Source of the DNA: Methylobacterium sp. 17Sr1-1 | GTDB lineage: Bacteria; Pseudomonadota; Alphaproteobacteria; Rhizobiales; Beijerinckiaceae | Direction of reading: 5' to 3' | Length of the DNA stretch: 64,000 nt | Assembly: GCF_003173775.1 (NCBI RefSeq) | Contig: NZ_CP029552.1 | Span: 3,334,001-3,398,000, forward strand | Part shown: piece by piece, positions 11,401-19,311 of the stretch | Numbering within the stretch: position 1 is the first letter of the stretch | Layout: each line of letters starts with the position of its first letter | Program-made: the position numbers and the translations under genes | Notes under the pieces: model-generated | What the model was told of the DNA's origin: nothing | Database searches by the model: none | Seen by the model: only the letters and a program-made list of their open reading frames with translations

Positions 11401-11667
11401 CTGCAGGCGGGCGGGTACGACGTGGTGCTGATGGACGTGCAGATGCCCGGCATGGACGGGCTGACCGCGACGCGCCACATCCGGGCGCTGGGCTCCCCGG
11501 CGAGCCGCCTGCCGATCGTGGCGCTCACCGCCAACGTGCTGCCGCAGCAGGTCGCCCAGTTCCGCGCCGCCGGCATGGACGACCACGTCGGCAAGCCGTT
11601 CCGGCCCGACGAGCTCCTGGCGACGGTGGAGCGGTGGAGCGCGCCGCGGACGGCCGACGCGGCCTGA
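8497..11667 (+). CDS. membrane hybrid histidine kinase with sensor, PAS domains and receiver
   Basis: 1056 aa. Order: membrane helix (about residues 23-46), periplasmic sensor (about 47-285), second helix (about 287-307), HAMP-like and coiled region, two PAS domains (about 380-500 and 505-625), a heptad coiled coil (about 645-680), HisKA with phospho-acceptor His691 in MSHEIRTPLNG, HATPase_c ending in TFWFTVPL, and a C-terminal receiver with phospho-acceptor Asp980 in LMDVQMPGMDG. It autophosphorylates and passes phosphate to its own receiver, so a phosphotransfer partner should exist elsewhere. The start is GTG at 8497 with a weak ribosome site; the next ATG would delete the first helix. The signal is unknown. 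Confidence 0.9.
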   Translation: MSDHEQCEAREAGPSGFRARLLRTHVAALAVALLVPALLIIGLIAHRWVQAEQARMEERTATLNAHAVEQIDRFLSGQIAMLQALATSPALEHEDFARFDRQARELVRLQGINIVLRDADGQQRVNTRLPWGAPLPRAVLDNDRVVRETGAPAISDLVAGTVTGQPIVVVTVPVRRDGALAYFLNATLPAPLFGGFLRGAGVSAPYSGSVADRNGIIIGRSVDTAAAAGKPLPGFRSVSGTTGQWWGRNLSGIPVFGTHHRSALSGWVVTIGIEQAALRAPFVTSVLVLAPVILGLSLIALIASLLVGRRILLAKALLARAADDLSRGVTLRMPVTPIREVNEVGAVLAQTSAILQRQADALRKSNADLEDRIAARTRELVAKEAVLTTTLDAMDQGLIMVDAQGRVAVTNRRLAELLDLDPAFLAARPSRAEMRRVLTAAGEYAGVDPAFEHAITVGDLAVIGERYERTRPNGTILEVHNAPTADGGVLRTLTDITARRKAEAALQRKKALLDATLANMDQGVLLIDTAGIVQLCNERAIDLLGLPPEYRHGHPTLAELVAWQSASGEFGDAAAERPPWLALTGDLLGAPPVYERTRPDGTVLEVRTVRLAEGGAIRTVSDVTERKRRELAVLEANRVAEAARVQAEAAQRQAEIAQRQAEIAQRQAEIAQRQAEAASAAKTEFLATMSHEIRTPLNGVIGYAELLVRAGDLSPVQGRSAARIQEAGQALLTVVNDVLDFSKIEAGQIDLDPQPFGPAALADGAVSIVRTAADAKRLALGVETAPDLAPRLVGDPDRLRQVLLNLVNNAIKFTPAGRVTLHLASAPLTCGRHALRVAVSDTGIGIPADRLGQLFQRFSQVDGSIRRRFGGTGLGLAISRQLVEAMGGTIGVESRPGAGSTFWFTVPLAAAAEDDPARERPPLAPLARPAKVLLVEDSPINQDIARAILERRGHAVSVAGDGAEAVSALQAGGYDVVLMDVQMPGMDGLTATRHIRALGSPASRLPIVALTANVLPQQVAQFRAAGMDDHVGKPFRPDELLATVERWSAPRTADAA
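10444..10527 (+). repeat. 21-bp in-frame repeat encoding QRQAEIA heptads
   Basis: Four consecutive 21-bp units encode heptads of type AQRQAEI between the second PAS domain and the HisKA helix. The first three are identical in DNA and the fourth has diverged. They extend the signalling coiled coil by whole heptads, so copy-number change would keep the helical register. Confidence 0.92.
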
Positions 11668-11747
11668 GGGCGCGACCCCGGACCGCTTGCCGCGGCCGCG
11701 CGAGCCCTACTTCTCCTGCGCCGGAACCGACACGGGAGATTTCCGCC

Positions 11748-12434
11748 ATGGCCCAACAGGAACGCAGCGCGCTGATCGTCGGGGCCTCGCGGGGCCTGGG
11801 TCTCGGGCTGGTGCGGGCCTTCCTCGCCCGCGGCTGGGCCGTCACCGCCACCGCCCGGGGCGAGGCGCCGGCGCTCGCCGCCTTAAGCCCCGTCGCGCCC
11901 GCCCTCGCGCGGGTCGACATCGACGACGACGCGGGCGTGGCGCGCCTGCACGACGACCTCGCGGCACAAAGCTTCGACGTGGTGTTCGTGGTGGCGGGCG
12001 TCGCCGACGGCGCCCACGTGCCGCTGCCGCAGGGCGACCGGGCGACGGCGCTCAAGGTCTACGAGACCAACGCGGTGAGCCCGATCCGCTTCGCCGAGAC
12101 CTTCGCCGACCGGGTCGCCCCCGGCGGCCTGATGGTGCTGATGAGCTCGATCCTCGGCAGCGTCTCGCTCAACGAGGGCGGCACCTGGGAGAGCTACCGG
12201 GCGAGCAAGGCCGCCCTCAACACGCTGGCCCGCTCCTTCGCCGCCCGCCACGGCGACGCGCCCTTCGGCACCGTGCTGATGCATCCGGGCTGGGTGCGCA
12301 CCGACATGGGCGGCCCGGAGGCCGACATCGACGTGGCGACGAGCGCCGAGGGGATGGTGGCGGTGGTCGAGGGGCGGCTCGGGCAGCGGGGCTGCGTGTA
12401 CCTGGATTATCGGGGGGAGACGGTGCCGTGGTAG
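11748..12434 (+). CDS. short-chain dehydrogenase/reductase
   Basis: 228 aa classical SDR fold. The NAD(P) loop is GASRGLG (residues 12-18). The catalytic residues are Ser133/134, Tyr150 and Lys154 in YRASK, and the NxG-type motif is replaced by VVAGVADG. HPGWVRTDMGG follows the active site, as in the csgA/C-factor-like SDR group. The substrate is unknown. A ribosome site (GGGAGA) precedes ATG 11748. It follows the hybrid kinase by 80 bp, but no functional link is evident. Confidence 0.88.
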   Translation: MAQQERSALIVGASRGLGLGLVRAFLARGWAVTATARGEAPALAALSPVAPALARVDIDDDAGVARLHDDLAAQSFDVVFVVAGVADGAHVPLPQGDRATALKVYETNAVSPIRFAETFADRVAPGGLMVLMSSILGSVSLNEGGTWESYRASKAALNTLARSFAARHGDAPFGTVLMHPGWVRTDMGGPEADIDVATSAEGMVAVVEGRLGQRGCVYLDYRGETVPW

Positions 12435-12470
12435 GCGGGCGGCCCCGTCGATCGACGCACCGGCTCCGAC

Positions 12471-12632
12471 ACCCTCGGCGTCATTCCGGGGCAGCGCCAG
12501 CGGAGCCCGGAATCCAGAGCCGCCGGTGATGCAGATCATGGCGGGATGCGTGCCGCTCGGTTCGGAAAGACCCGCGTGTCTGGGCGTGCCTTCGGCACTC
12601 CGGGCTCCGCTTTCGCGGCCCCGGAATGACCC
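12471..12632. repeat. family B inverted-repeat intergenic element
   Basis: The ends are CGTCATTCCGGGGC on the left and its complement GCCCCGGAATGAC on the right. Inward, AGCGGAGCCCGGA pairs with TCCGGGCTCCGCTTTCGCGG. The whole 160-bp segment can fold on itself. Relatives are at 40098-40254, 42032-42071, 47389-47544 and 57178-57316. It lies between convergent genes. Confidence 0.85.
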
Positions 12633-12686
12633 TGTGGCGCGCGAAGGTCGCGTCCAAGCGGCCGAGCGGAGAAGAGACGACCCACT

Positions 12687-13310
12687 TCACCCCCCCGCCA
12701 ACCCCCTTCCCAGCGCCCCCACCACGATCTCGATCTGCCCGCGCAGGACCGGCTCGCTCAGCACCATCAGCTTCTCGTCGAGGCCGAGGCTGACGAGGCC
12801 GTGGGTGGCGGAGAACAGCGAGCGGGCGAGCAGCGCCCGCTCGCGGTCCCTGAGGTCGGGCCGCAGCACCCGCAAAGGGGCCTCGATGTAGCGGAACAGG
12901 CGCACCTGCTCGACGAGGTACCAGTCCGGCAATGCGTGCGTGACCCGGTGCTGGAACAGGGCGCGCCAGCGCGCCGGATGGCCCGCCGCGAAGTGCAGGT
13001 AGGCCACCGCCAGCCGCACCAGGGTCTCCACCGCCGCGTCCCGCTCGGCCGGCGTCGCATTCCCCTCCGGCTCCGGCGCGATCGGCACCGCGGTTATCGC
13101 CCGTTCGAACAGGGCGAGCGTGCGCAGGTTCACCCGGAGGATCAGGGCGTCGAGGTCGGGAAACACCGTGTAGATCGCGCCGAGCGCGCAGCCGACATTC
13201 TTGGCGAGGTCGCGCGCCTTCAGGGCCGACAGGCCGTCGGCCGCGATGGTGGCCTCCGCGGCGTCGATCAGGGCCGTCCGCAGCCGCTCCCGCCTCTCGT
13301 CGTTGCGCAT
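12687..13310 (-). CDS. TetR-family repressor
   Basis: 207 aa. The N-terminal TetR helix-turn-helix is around residues 10-55 (ALIDAAEATIAADG, then KARDLAKNVGCALGAIYTVFPDLDAL). A helical ligand domain follows, resembling the TetR_C (WHG-type) group. The ATG at 13310 has an AAAGGA ribosome site; the longer in-frame extension would read through the operators. Three palindromes in the gap to the divergent pspA-like gene are the likely binding sites, so it probably represses both itself and that gene. The effector is unknown. Confidence 0.85.
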   Translation of the reverse strand: MRNDERRERLRTALIDAAEATIAADGLSALKARDLAKNVGCALGAIYTVFPDLDALILRVNLRTLALFERAITAVPIAPEPEGNATPAERDAAVETLVRLAVAYLHFAAGHPARWRALFQHRVTHALPDWYLVEQVRLFRYIEAPLRVLRPDLRDRERALLARSLFSATHGLVSLGLDEKLMVLSEPVLRGQIEIVVGALGRGLAGG

Positions 13311-13360
13311 GCCGTCCTTTGCCTCTCGCGTGCGTTTTCGCACCGTCGTGAAAAAGCCTC

Positions 13361-13433
13361 GTGAACGATGTTCAAATTTGCGCTTGAACACCGTTCAGAG
13401 CTGTGGAAACCTGCGTTCGTGAACAACGTTCAC
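13361..13433. promoter_or_regulatory. three palindromic operators between tetR and the pspA-like gene
   Basis: Three copies of a 15-bp palindrome with consensus TGAAC-N3-GTTCA occur at 13361-13375 (GTGAACGATGTTCAA), 13384-13398 (TTGAACACCGTTCAG) and 13419-13433 (GTGAACAACGTTCAC, perfect). They fill the gap between the two divergent starts. Placement and symmetry suit a TetR dimer. The third copy ends 16 nt before the pspA-like ATG. Confidence 0.75.
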
Positions 13434-13449
13434 GCCAGCGGAGCCAAAG

Positions 13450-14178
13450 ATGCTCAACCTCCTCTCCACCCTCGTCCGGGGCGCCGCCGCCAGGGCCGCC
13501 GAGGACCTTCACGACCAGCACGCCTTCCTGATCCTGGAGCAGCAGCTGCGCGACGCGGCCGCCGCCCTCGACGACAGCCGCCGGACGCTGGGGCGCGCCC
13601 TCGCCCAGGAGGCGGCCGACGCCAAGCGCCAGGCCGCGCTCGCCGCCCGGATCGCCGAACTGGAGGGGAGCGCCGTCGCGGCGCTGAGCGGCGGGCGCGA
13701 GGACCTGGCGACCGAGGCGGCCGAGGCCCTGGCCGAGATGGAGGAGGAGGCCGCGGCCCTGGAGGCGAGCCGCGCGGCCTACGCCGCGGAGGTCGCGGCC
13801 CTGCGCCGGGCCGTGCGCAAGGGCAGCCGGCAATTCGCCGAATTGGAGCGCGGCCAGCGCATCGCCCGGGCGGCGGAGGCGGTGCATCGCCTGCGGGCCC
13901 GCCGCGGGCAGGGCCTCGGGAGCCCGGCGGCGCTCGCCGAGGCGCAGGCCACCCTGCGCCGCCTGCGCGAGGCCCAGGCCGCGGAGGCCGCCTCGGACGA
14001 GGCCCTGGCGATCATCGAGGCGGCGACGCCCGAATCCCTGAGCGAGCGCCTGGAGGAGGCCGGCTTCGGCCCGCGCACCCGGCCGAGCGCCGGCCGCGTG
14101 ATGGAGCGCCTGCGGGCGAAAGCCGAGGCCCAGTCCCAAGCCCAATCCCAAGCCCAGTCCCCGACCGGCGCCGCCTGA
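13450..14178 (+). CDS. pspA: PspA/IM30-family coiled-coil membrane-stress protein
   Basis: 242 aa, almost entirely alpha-helical and Ala/Glu/Arg-rich, with the N-terminal MLNLLSTLVRGAAARAAEDL amphipathic segment and long coiled coil typical of PspA/IM30. These proteins bind stressed inner membrane and form ESCRT-III-like rods. The C-terminus ends in a short repeat (QSQAQSQAQS) encoded by a 12-bp tandem repeat. It is not preceded by a sigma-54 or pspF arrangement; three TetR-type operators directly upstream suggest repression by the divergent TetR protein. A YiaAB-like membrane gene follows after 44 bp, forming a likely two-gene operon. Confidence 0.8.
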   Translation: MLNLLSTLVRGAAARAAEDLHDQHAFLILEQQLRDAAAALDDSRRTLGRALAQEAADAKRQAALAARIAELEGSAVAALSGGREDLATEAAEALAEMEEEAAALEASRAAYAAEVAALRRAVRKGSRQFAELERGQRIARAAEAVHRLRARRGQGLGSPAALAEAQATLRRLREAQAAEAASDEALAIIEAATPESLSERLEEAGFGPRTRPSAGRVMERLRAKAEAQSQAQSQAQSPTGAA

Positions 14179-14222
14179 GCGCGACCCGCCCCCCGTCTCA
14201 CCCGTCCGAGGAAACCCCATCC

Positions 14223-14495
14223 ATGACCCCGCAGACCCCGCAGCACACCTCCGCCTGGGTGGCCTTCACCTACGCCTCCTTCATCGGCGCCGCCACCATG
14301 GTGGCCGGCGGCATCCTGTTCCTGCCCCTGGATCTCTGGACCAAGGGCTACCTCGCCATGGGGGTGACGATGCTGGTCCAGTCCTGCATCACCCTGGTCA
14401 AGACCGTGCGCGACGTCCACGAGGGCAAGCGCCTCGTCAACCGCATCGAGGATGCTCGGGCCGAGCGCCTGCTGATGGAGATGGGCAAGGAGTAG
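14223..14495 (+). CDS. YiaA/YiaB-family two-helix inner membrane protein
   Basis: 90 aa. Two hydrophobic helices (about residues 14-34 and 42-62) match the YiaAB domain. The end is hydrophilic (KRLVNRIEDARAERLLMEMGKE). YiaAB proteins are often next to pspA-like genes, and this one follows the pspA-like gene by 44 bp, so it probably works in the same envelope-stress response. A GAGGAA ribosome site precedes ATG 14223. An open frame continues upstream but overlaps pspA in another phase. Confidence 0.82.
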   Translation: MTPQTPQHTSAWVAFTYASFIGAATMVAGGILFLPLDLWTKGYLAMGVTMLVQSCITLVKTVRDVHEGKRLVNRIEDARAERLLMEMGKE

Positions 14496-14559
14496 CCGGT
14501 CCCCGGTTCCCGACATCGGATCGCCAAACGGGATCGCCAAACGGGATCACCCCGAGACC

Positions 14560-14612
14560 GCGGCAGCAAAGCCGGTTAGGGTTTACCGGCTAAGGGCTCC
14601 GTCTCCTGCCGC
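14560..14612 (+). terminator. nested hairpin after the pspA-yiaAB operon
   Basis: An outer stem GCGGCAG/CTGCCGC (14560-14566 with 14606-14612) encloses an inner stem AGCCGGT/ACCGGCT (14570-14576 with 14585-14591). There is no U tract, so it may be a weak terminator or a 3' end stabiliser. A direct repeat of GATCGCCAAACGG lies just before it. Confidence 0.45.
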
Positions 14613-14663
14613 GGCGGCGCCCGGCCATTCCGCCCACCCGTCACCGAGCGAGGAACGCCCTCC

Positions 14664-17600
14664 ATGTCCGGACCGCTGATGGCCAGCCGGCGCTTCGCGC
14701 CCCTGTTCTGGTGCCAGTTCTTCTCCGCCTTCAACGACAACTTCCTCAAGAACGCCCTGGTGTTCCTGATCATGTTCGGGGCGGGCGGGGTCGGCGGCGG
14801 GGCGGATGGCGGCTCGGCGGCCCTGGTGACGCTGGCGGGCGCGGCCTTCATCGCGCCGTTCTTCTTCCTCTCGGGCCTCGGCGGCGAGCTCGCCGACCGC
14901 TACGACAAGGCGTTCATCGCCCGCCGCCTCAAGGCGGCGGAGATCGTGGCGGCGGGCGTCGCGGTGCTCGGCTTCTGGCTCGCCTCGGTGCCGATCCTGT
15001 TCGTGGCCCTCGTCCTGTTCGGGATCGTCGCGGCCCTGTTCGGGCCGATCAAGTACGGCATCCTGCCCGACCACCTCGCCCGCGCCGAGCTGCCGGCCGG
15101 CAACGCGCTGATCGAGGCCGCGACCTTCCTCGCCATCCTCACCGGCACCATCGCGGGCGGCCTCGCCGTCACCCATGGCGGGGCGCACGCCTTCGGGCTC
15201 CTGGTGATGGGCTTCGCCGTCCTCTGCTGGCTCGCGAGCCTCGCGATCCCGAAGACCGGCGAGGCGGCCCCCACCCTCACCGTCGACCGCAACGTGCTGC
15301 GCTCGACGGGCGGCCTGATGCGCGACCTCTACGAGGACACGCGGCTGTGGCGCACGGGCGTCATCACCAGTTGGTTCTGGCTCGTCGGCGCCGTGGTGCT
15401 GGCCCTGCTGCCGGCACTCGTGAAGGGCACCTTCGGCGGCGACGAGACCGTGGTGACGGCGCTCCTCGCCATGTTCTCGGTCGGCGTGGCGCTGGGTTCC
15501 GGCCTCGCCTCCTGGCTCTGCGCCGGACGGATCGTGATGCTGCCGACGCCGATCGCCGCGCTCATCATGGGCCTCGTCTCCCTGGATCTCGCGCACGTCG
15601 CCGCGACCAGCGTGCCGCCCCCCTCCCCGGTCGGCGCCCTCGATTTCCTGGGGTCCTGGCGCGGCGCCCGGATCGCCCTCGACTTCGTGCTGCTGGCCGC
15701 CGCCGCCGGCCTGTTCATCGTGCCGTCCTTCGCCGCGCTCCAGGCCTGGACCCCGAAGGAGCGCCGCGCCCGGGTCATCGCCGCCTCGAACGTGCTCGCC
15801 GCGGCGCTGATCGTGCTCGGGGCCGTCGGCCTCGCGGTGCTGCAGAAGGCGGGCCTGTCGTCCGCCGGCCAGTTCCTGATCGTCGGCATCGCCAACCTCC
15901 TCGCCGGCGTCGCGATCCTCCTGGTCCTGCCGACCAGCGGTTTTCGCGATTTCCTGTCGATCCTGTTCCGGGCCTTCTACCGGCTGGAGGTGCGGGGCAT
16001 CGAGAACGTCGAGAAGGCGGGGCCGAACGCCATCATCGCCCTCAACCACGTCAGCTTCCTCGATGCCGGCCTCGCCCTGTCGCTGACCGAGCGCGACCCC
16101 ACCTTCGCCATCGACCACACCATCGCGCAGAAATGGTGGGTGCGCCCGTTCCTGTGGCTGACCCGGGCGCTGCCCCTCGATCCCACGAAGCCGATGGCGA
16201 CGCGCACCCTGATCAACGCCGTGAAGGCGGGCGAGACGCTGATCATCTTCCCCGAAGGACGGCTCACCGTCACCGGCAGCCTGATGAAGGTCTATGACGG
16301 CGCCGGCCTCATCGCCGACAAGTCCGGCGTGCCGGTGGTGCCGGTGAAGATCGAGGGGCCGGAGCACACGGTGTTCTCGCGCCTGTCCCGCGCCCAGGTG
16401 CGCCGGCGCTGGTGGCCGAAATTCACCGTGACGGTGCTGGAGCCGGTGCGGCTCGACGTCGATCCCGCGCTCAAGGGCAAGGCCCGCCGCCAGGCCGCGG
16501 GCGCGGCCCTCTACGGGGTGATGTCGGACCTGATCTTCCGCACCGCGCCGATCGACCGCACGGTGTTCGACGCGGTGGTCCAGGCGGCCGAGCGCGAGGG
16601 AACGGGCCGCGTCGCCGTCGAGGATCCGGTCTCCGGCACGCTCACCTATCGCCGCCTGCTGATGGGCGCCCGGGTGCTCGGGGGCAAGCTCGGGCCGCTG
16701 GCGCCGCGGGGCCGGGCGATCGGCGTGATGCTGCCGAACGCCAACGCCGCCGCCGTCACGGTGCTCGGGCTGATGTCGGCGGGCCGGGTGCCGGCGATGA
16801 TCAACTTCACCGCCGGCCCGACCAACATCCTCAACGCCTGCAAGGCGGCGGAGGTCGACACGATCGTCACCTCCCGGGCCTTCGTGCAGAAGGGCCGCCT
16901 CGACGCCCTCCTGCAGGCGCTGAGCGAGAGCCTGACCATCGTCTACCTGGAGGATGTCCGCGGGCAGGTCGGCCGCCTCGACAAGCTGCGCGGCCTCGTC
17001 GGTTGGCGCCAGGCGCTCCACCCGCGCCGGCCCGACGACCCGGCGGCGATCCTGTTCACCTCCGGCAGCGAGGGCACGCCGAAGGGCGTGGTGCTCTCCC
17101 ACCGCAACATGCTGGCCAACGCCGCCCAGGCCCAGGCGCGGATCGATTTCGGCCGCACCGACAAGGTGTTCAACGTCCTGCCGGTGTTCCACTCGTTCGG
17201 GCTCACCGTCGGGCTGGTGCTGCCGCTGGTCTCCGGCGTGCCGGTCTACCTCTACCCCTCGCCGCTGCACTACCGGATCGTGCCCGAGCTGGTCTACGGC
17301 TCGAACGCGACCATCCTGTTCGGCACCGACACGTTCCTGTCCGGCTACGCACGGGTCGCCCACGCCTACGATTTCCGCTCGCTGCGCTACATCCTGGCCG
17401 GGGCCGAGCCGGTGAAGCCGGCGACCCGCAAGACCTACGCGGAAAAGTTCGGCCTGCGGATCCTGGAGGGCTACGGCGTCACCGAGACGGCGCCGGTGCT
17501 CGCCCTCAACACGCCGATGTTCAACCGCTTCGGCACGGTCGGGCGGATCATGCCCGGGATGGAGGCGCGGCTGGAGCCGGTCGCCGGCGTCGCGGAAGGC

Positions 17601-18080
17601 GGGCGCCTGTTCGTGCGCGGCCCCAACGTGATGCTGGGTTATCTCAGGGCCGAGAATCCCGGCGTGCTCGAAGCCCCGCCCGAGGGCTGGCACGACACCG
17701 GCGACATCGTGACGATCGATTCAGACGGCTTCGTCACCATCCGCGGCCGGGCCAAGCGCTTCGCCAAGGTCGGCGGCGAGATGATCTCGCTGTCGGCCGT
17801 CGAGGCGCTGGCCGCCGAGCTCTACCCGGAGGCCGCGAGCGCCGTCGCGGCCCTGCCGGATGCGCGCAAGGGCGAGCGCCTGGTGCTGGTCACCGAGAAG
17901 GCGGACGCGACGCGCGCCGCCTTCCAGGCCCGCGCCCGCGCCAGCGGAATGAGCGAGCTCGCCGTCCCGGCCGAGATCGTGACGGTCGACAAGCTGCCGC
18001 AGCTCGGCTCCGGCAAGGTCGATTTCGCCGCGGTGACCCGGCTCGCCGCCGAGAGGACGCGGCCGGCGGAGGCGGCTTGA
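14664..18080 (+). CDS. aas: Aas-like fusion: MFS lysophospholipid flippase, acyltransferase and acyl-ACP synthetase
   Basis: 1138 aa with three parts. Residues about 10-420 are a 12-helix MFS transporter like LplT. Residues about 430-630 are a PlsC acyltransferase with the NHxxxxD motif (His462, Asp467) and FPEGR. Residues about 640-1120 are an AMP-forming acyl-activating enzyme with the P-loop FTSGSEGTPKG (about 798-808) and the YGVTETAPV motif. In E. coli, LplT flips lysophospholipids inward and Aas re-acylates them; here all steps are fused in one chain, an arrangement known in many Proteobacteria. It stands alone in transcription. Confidence 0.93.
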   Translation: MSGPLMASRRFAPLFWCQFFSAFNDNFLKNALVFLIMFGAGGVGGGADGGSAALVTLAGAAFIAPFFFLSGLGGELADRYDKAFIARRLKAAEIVAAGVAVLGFWLASVPILFVALVLFGIVAALFGPIKYGILPDHLARAELPAGNALIEAATFLAILTGTIAGGLAVTHGGAHAFGLLVMGFAVLCWLASLAIPKTGEAAPTLTVDRNVLRSTGGLMRDLYEDTRLWRTGVITSWFWLVGAVVLALLPALVKGTFGGDETVVTALLAMFSVGVALGSGLASWLCAGRIVMLPTPIAALIMGLVSLDLAHVAATSVPPPSPVGALDFLGSWRGARIALDFVLLAAAAGLFIVPSFAALQAWTPKERRARVIAASNVLAAALIVLGAVGLAVLQKAGLSSAGQFLIVGIANLLAGVAILLVLPTSGFRDFLSILFRAFYRLEVRGIENVEKAGPNAIIALNHVSFLDAGLALSLTERDPTFAIDHTIAQKWWVRPFLWLTRALPLDPTKPMATRTLINAVKAGETLIIFPEGRLTVTGSLMKVYDGAGLIADKSGVPVVPVKIEGPEHTVFSRLSRAQVRRRWWPKFTVTVLEPVRLDVDPALKGKARRQAAGAALYGVMSDLIFRTAPIDRTVFDAVVQAAEREGTGRVAVEDPVSGTLTYRRLLMGARVLGGKLGPLAPRGRAIGVMLPNANAAAVTVLGLMSAGRVPAMINFTAGPTNILNACKAAEVDTIVTSRAFVQKGRLDALLQALSESLTIVYLEDVRGQVGRLDKLRGLVGWRQALHPRRPDDPAAILFTSGSEGTPKGVVLSHRNMLANAAQAQARIDFGRTDKVFNVLPVFHSFGLTVGLVLPLVSGVPVYLYPSPLHYRIVPELVYGSNATILFGTDTFLSGYARVAHAYDFRSLRYILAGAEPVKPATRKTYAEKFGLRILEGYGVTETAPVLALNTPMFNRFGTVGRIMPGMEARLEPVAGVAEGGRLFVRGPNVMLGYLRAENPGVLEAPPEGWHDTGDIVTIDSDGFVTIRGRAKRFAKVGGEMISLSAVEALAAELYPEAASAVAALPDARKGERLVLVTEKADATRAAFQARARASGMSELAVPAEIVTVDKLPQLGSGKVDFAAVTRLAAERTRPAEAA

Positions 18081-18165
18081 CCTAACGGTGATACGCATGC
18101 AGCGGACGTGTCAGTCTCGCGTTGACGTTGCGTCGTGGCCGGCTGGTCTGGCCTGGATGCCGCTC

Positions 18166-18181
18166 TGTCGAGAAGTCGACA
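18166..18181. promoter_or_regulatory. palindrome upstream of the PAS-XRE gene
   Basis: TGTCGA-GAAG-TCGACA is a 6-4-6 perfect inverted repeat about 40 nt before the start of the downstream regulator, and could be its own operator. Confidence 0.35.
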
Positions 18182-18221
18182 TGACTTCGGACCGGCATCG
18201 CACGGTTGTCAGGATCGCTGC

Positions 18222-19265
18222 ATGTCTCCCCCTCCTCCCGGTGCGCCGGACCGGCCCGCCTTCTCGTCGCGGGACTTCCTGCGGCTGCTCGAGATCCGCG
18301 GTCTGACCGGCAGCTGGGGCTGGACCTTCGCCACCGACGAGCACGTCTGGTCGCCCGGCCTGTACCGCCTGCTCGGCCTCGACCTCGGCGCGATCCGGCC
18401 GAGCTACGCCAACCTCCTGGCGATGGTGCACCCGGAAGACCGCTTCGACCTCGCCACGGCGGCGCAGGTAATCCAAGGCGGAACCCAGCACGACCGCACG
18501 GTCCGGGTGATCCGGCCGGACGGGTCGCTGCGCATCCTGTCCGTCCGCGGCGAGGTCTACCACGATCTGGACGGACGGCCGCGGGCCGCCGCCGGCACCT
18601 TGCTGGACGTCACCGACCGCGAACGCCTGGCCGCCGTGCAGGCGGAGGAGCGCCGCCGCCGCCGGGCCCTGTTCGAGCAGACCCAGTCCTGGACCCACTC
18701 CATGGCCGACGATGCGACGCAGCGGGTCGGCTCGCAGGAGGTGCTGGCCCTGACCGGCCTGACGCAGGAGGAATTCCGCGAGGATTGCTGCCGGGTGATC
18801 GCCGCGGGCGACCGGCCGCGGGCGCGCGAGCAGGTGCGCACCCTGCTGCAGGCCGGCCGGCCCTTCGTGATGGGCAAGGTGCTGCGCCTCGCCCAGGGCG
18901 GGGAGGCCCGCTTCCACTTCGCCTACGCGCCCCTGCGCGACGAGACCGACGCGATCCGCACCTGGGCGATCATGGTCTCGCGCCTCGACGGCCCGATGGC
19001 CGCCCCCCTCGACGAGCCGATCCGGGAGGGGCTCGAGAGCGGGATCGGCGGCCGGCATCTCTGCGCCGCCCGCGGCCTGCTCGGCTGGTCGATGCAGGAT
19101 CTCGCCGCCCGGAGCGGCCTCTCGCTCTCCTCGATCCGCCGCCTGGAGGATGACGGCGAGGCCCTGACCTCCCGCACCCGCCGGACCGCCGTCGCGGCGC
19201 TCCGGGAGGCCGGGATCGTGTTCCTGCTGACCGACGGCAACGCGGTGGCGGTCTACCGGAAGTAA
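18222..19265 (+). CDS. PAS-domain regulator with C-terminal XRE-type helix-turn-helix
   Basis: 347 aa. A PAS fold-3 domain (about residues 25-140, WGWTFATDEHVWSPGLYRLLGL to GTLLDVTDRE) leads through an Arg-rich helix (EERRRRR) into a second, weaker PAS-like region (about 150-265). The C-terminus is a lambda-repressor-type HTH (LLGWSMQDLAARSGLSLSSIRRLED, split here at Gly residues), about 280-330. Sensory PAS joined directly to an XRE domain suggests a one-component, possibly redox- or light-responsive, transcription factor. The start is chosen at ATG 18222 with AGGA about 8 nt upstream; an earlier in-frame ATG would add 29 residues without similarity. Confidence 0.78.
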   Translation: MSPPPPGAPDRPAFSSRDFLRLLEIRGLTGSWGWTFATDEHVWSPGLYRLLGLDLGAIRPSYANLLAMVHPEDRFDLATAAQVIQGGTQHDRTVRVIRPDGSLRILSVRGEVYHDLDGRPRAAAGTLLDVTDRERLAAVQAEERRRRRALFEQTQSWTHSMADDATQRVGSQEVLALTGLTQEEFREDCCRVIAAGDRPRAREQVRTLLQAGRPFVMGKVLRLAQGGEARFHFAYAPLRDETDAIRTWAIMVSRLDGPMAAPLDEPIREGLESGIGGRHLCAARGLLGWSMQDLAARSGLSLSSIRRLEDDGEALTSRTRRTAVAALREAGIVFLLTDGNAVAVYRK

Positions 19266-19311
19266 CCGCCGGCGACGGCCCCGCCGGAGGCAGGGCCATC
19301 GCGGACGATCA

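Noticed and set aside
8386..11586. 1066-codon frame opposite the hybrid kinase
   Set aside because: A shadow of the high-GC kinase gene; composition is Arg/Gly/His-rich and no domain is recognisable, while the plus-strand protein has complete kinase and receiver motifs.
14583..17693. 1036-codon frame opposite the aas-like gene
   Set aside because: Low-complexity His/Arg/Glu shadow; the plus strand carries three intact enzyme domains.
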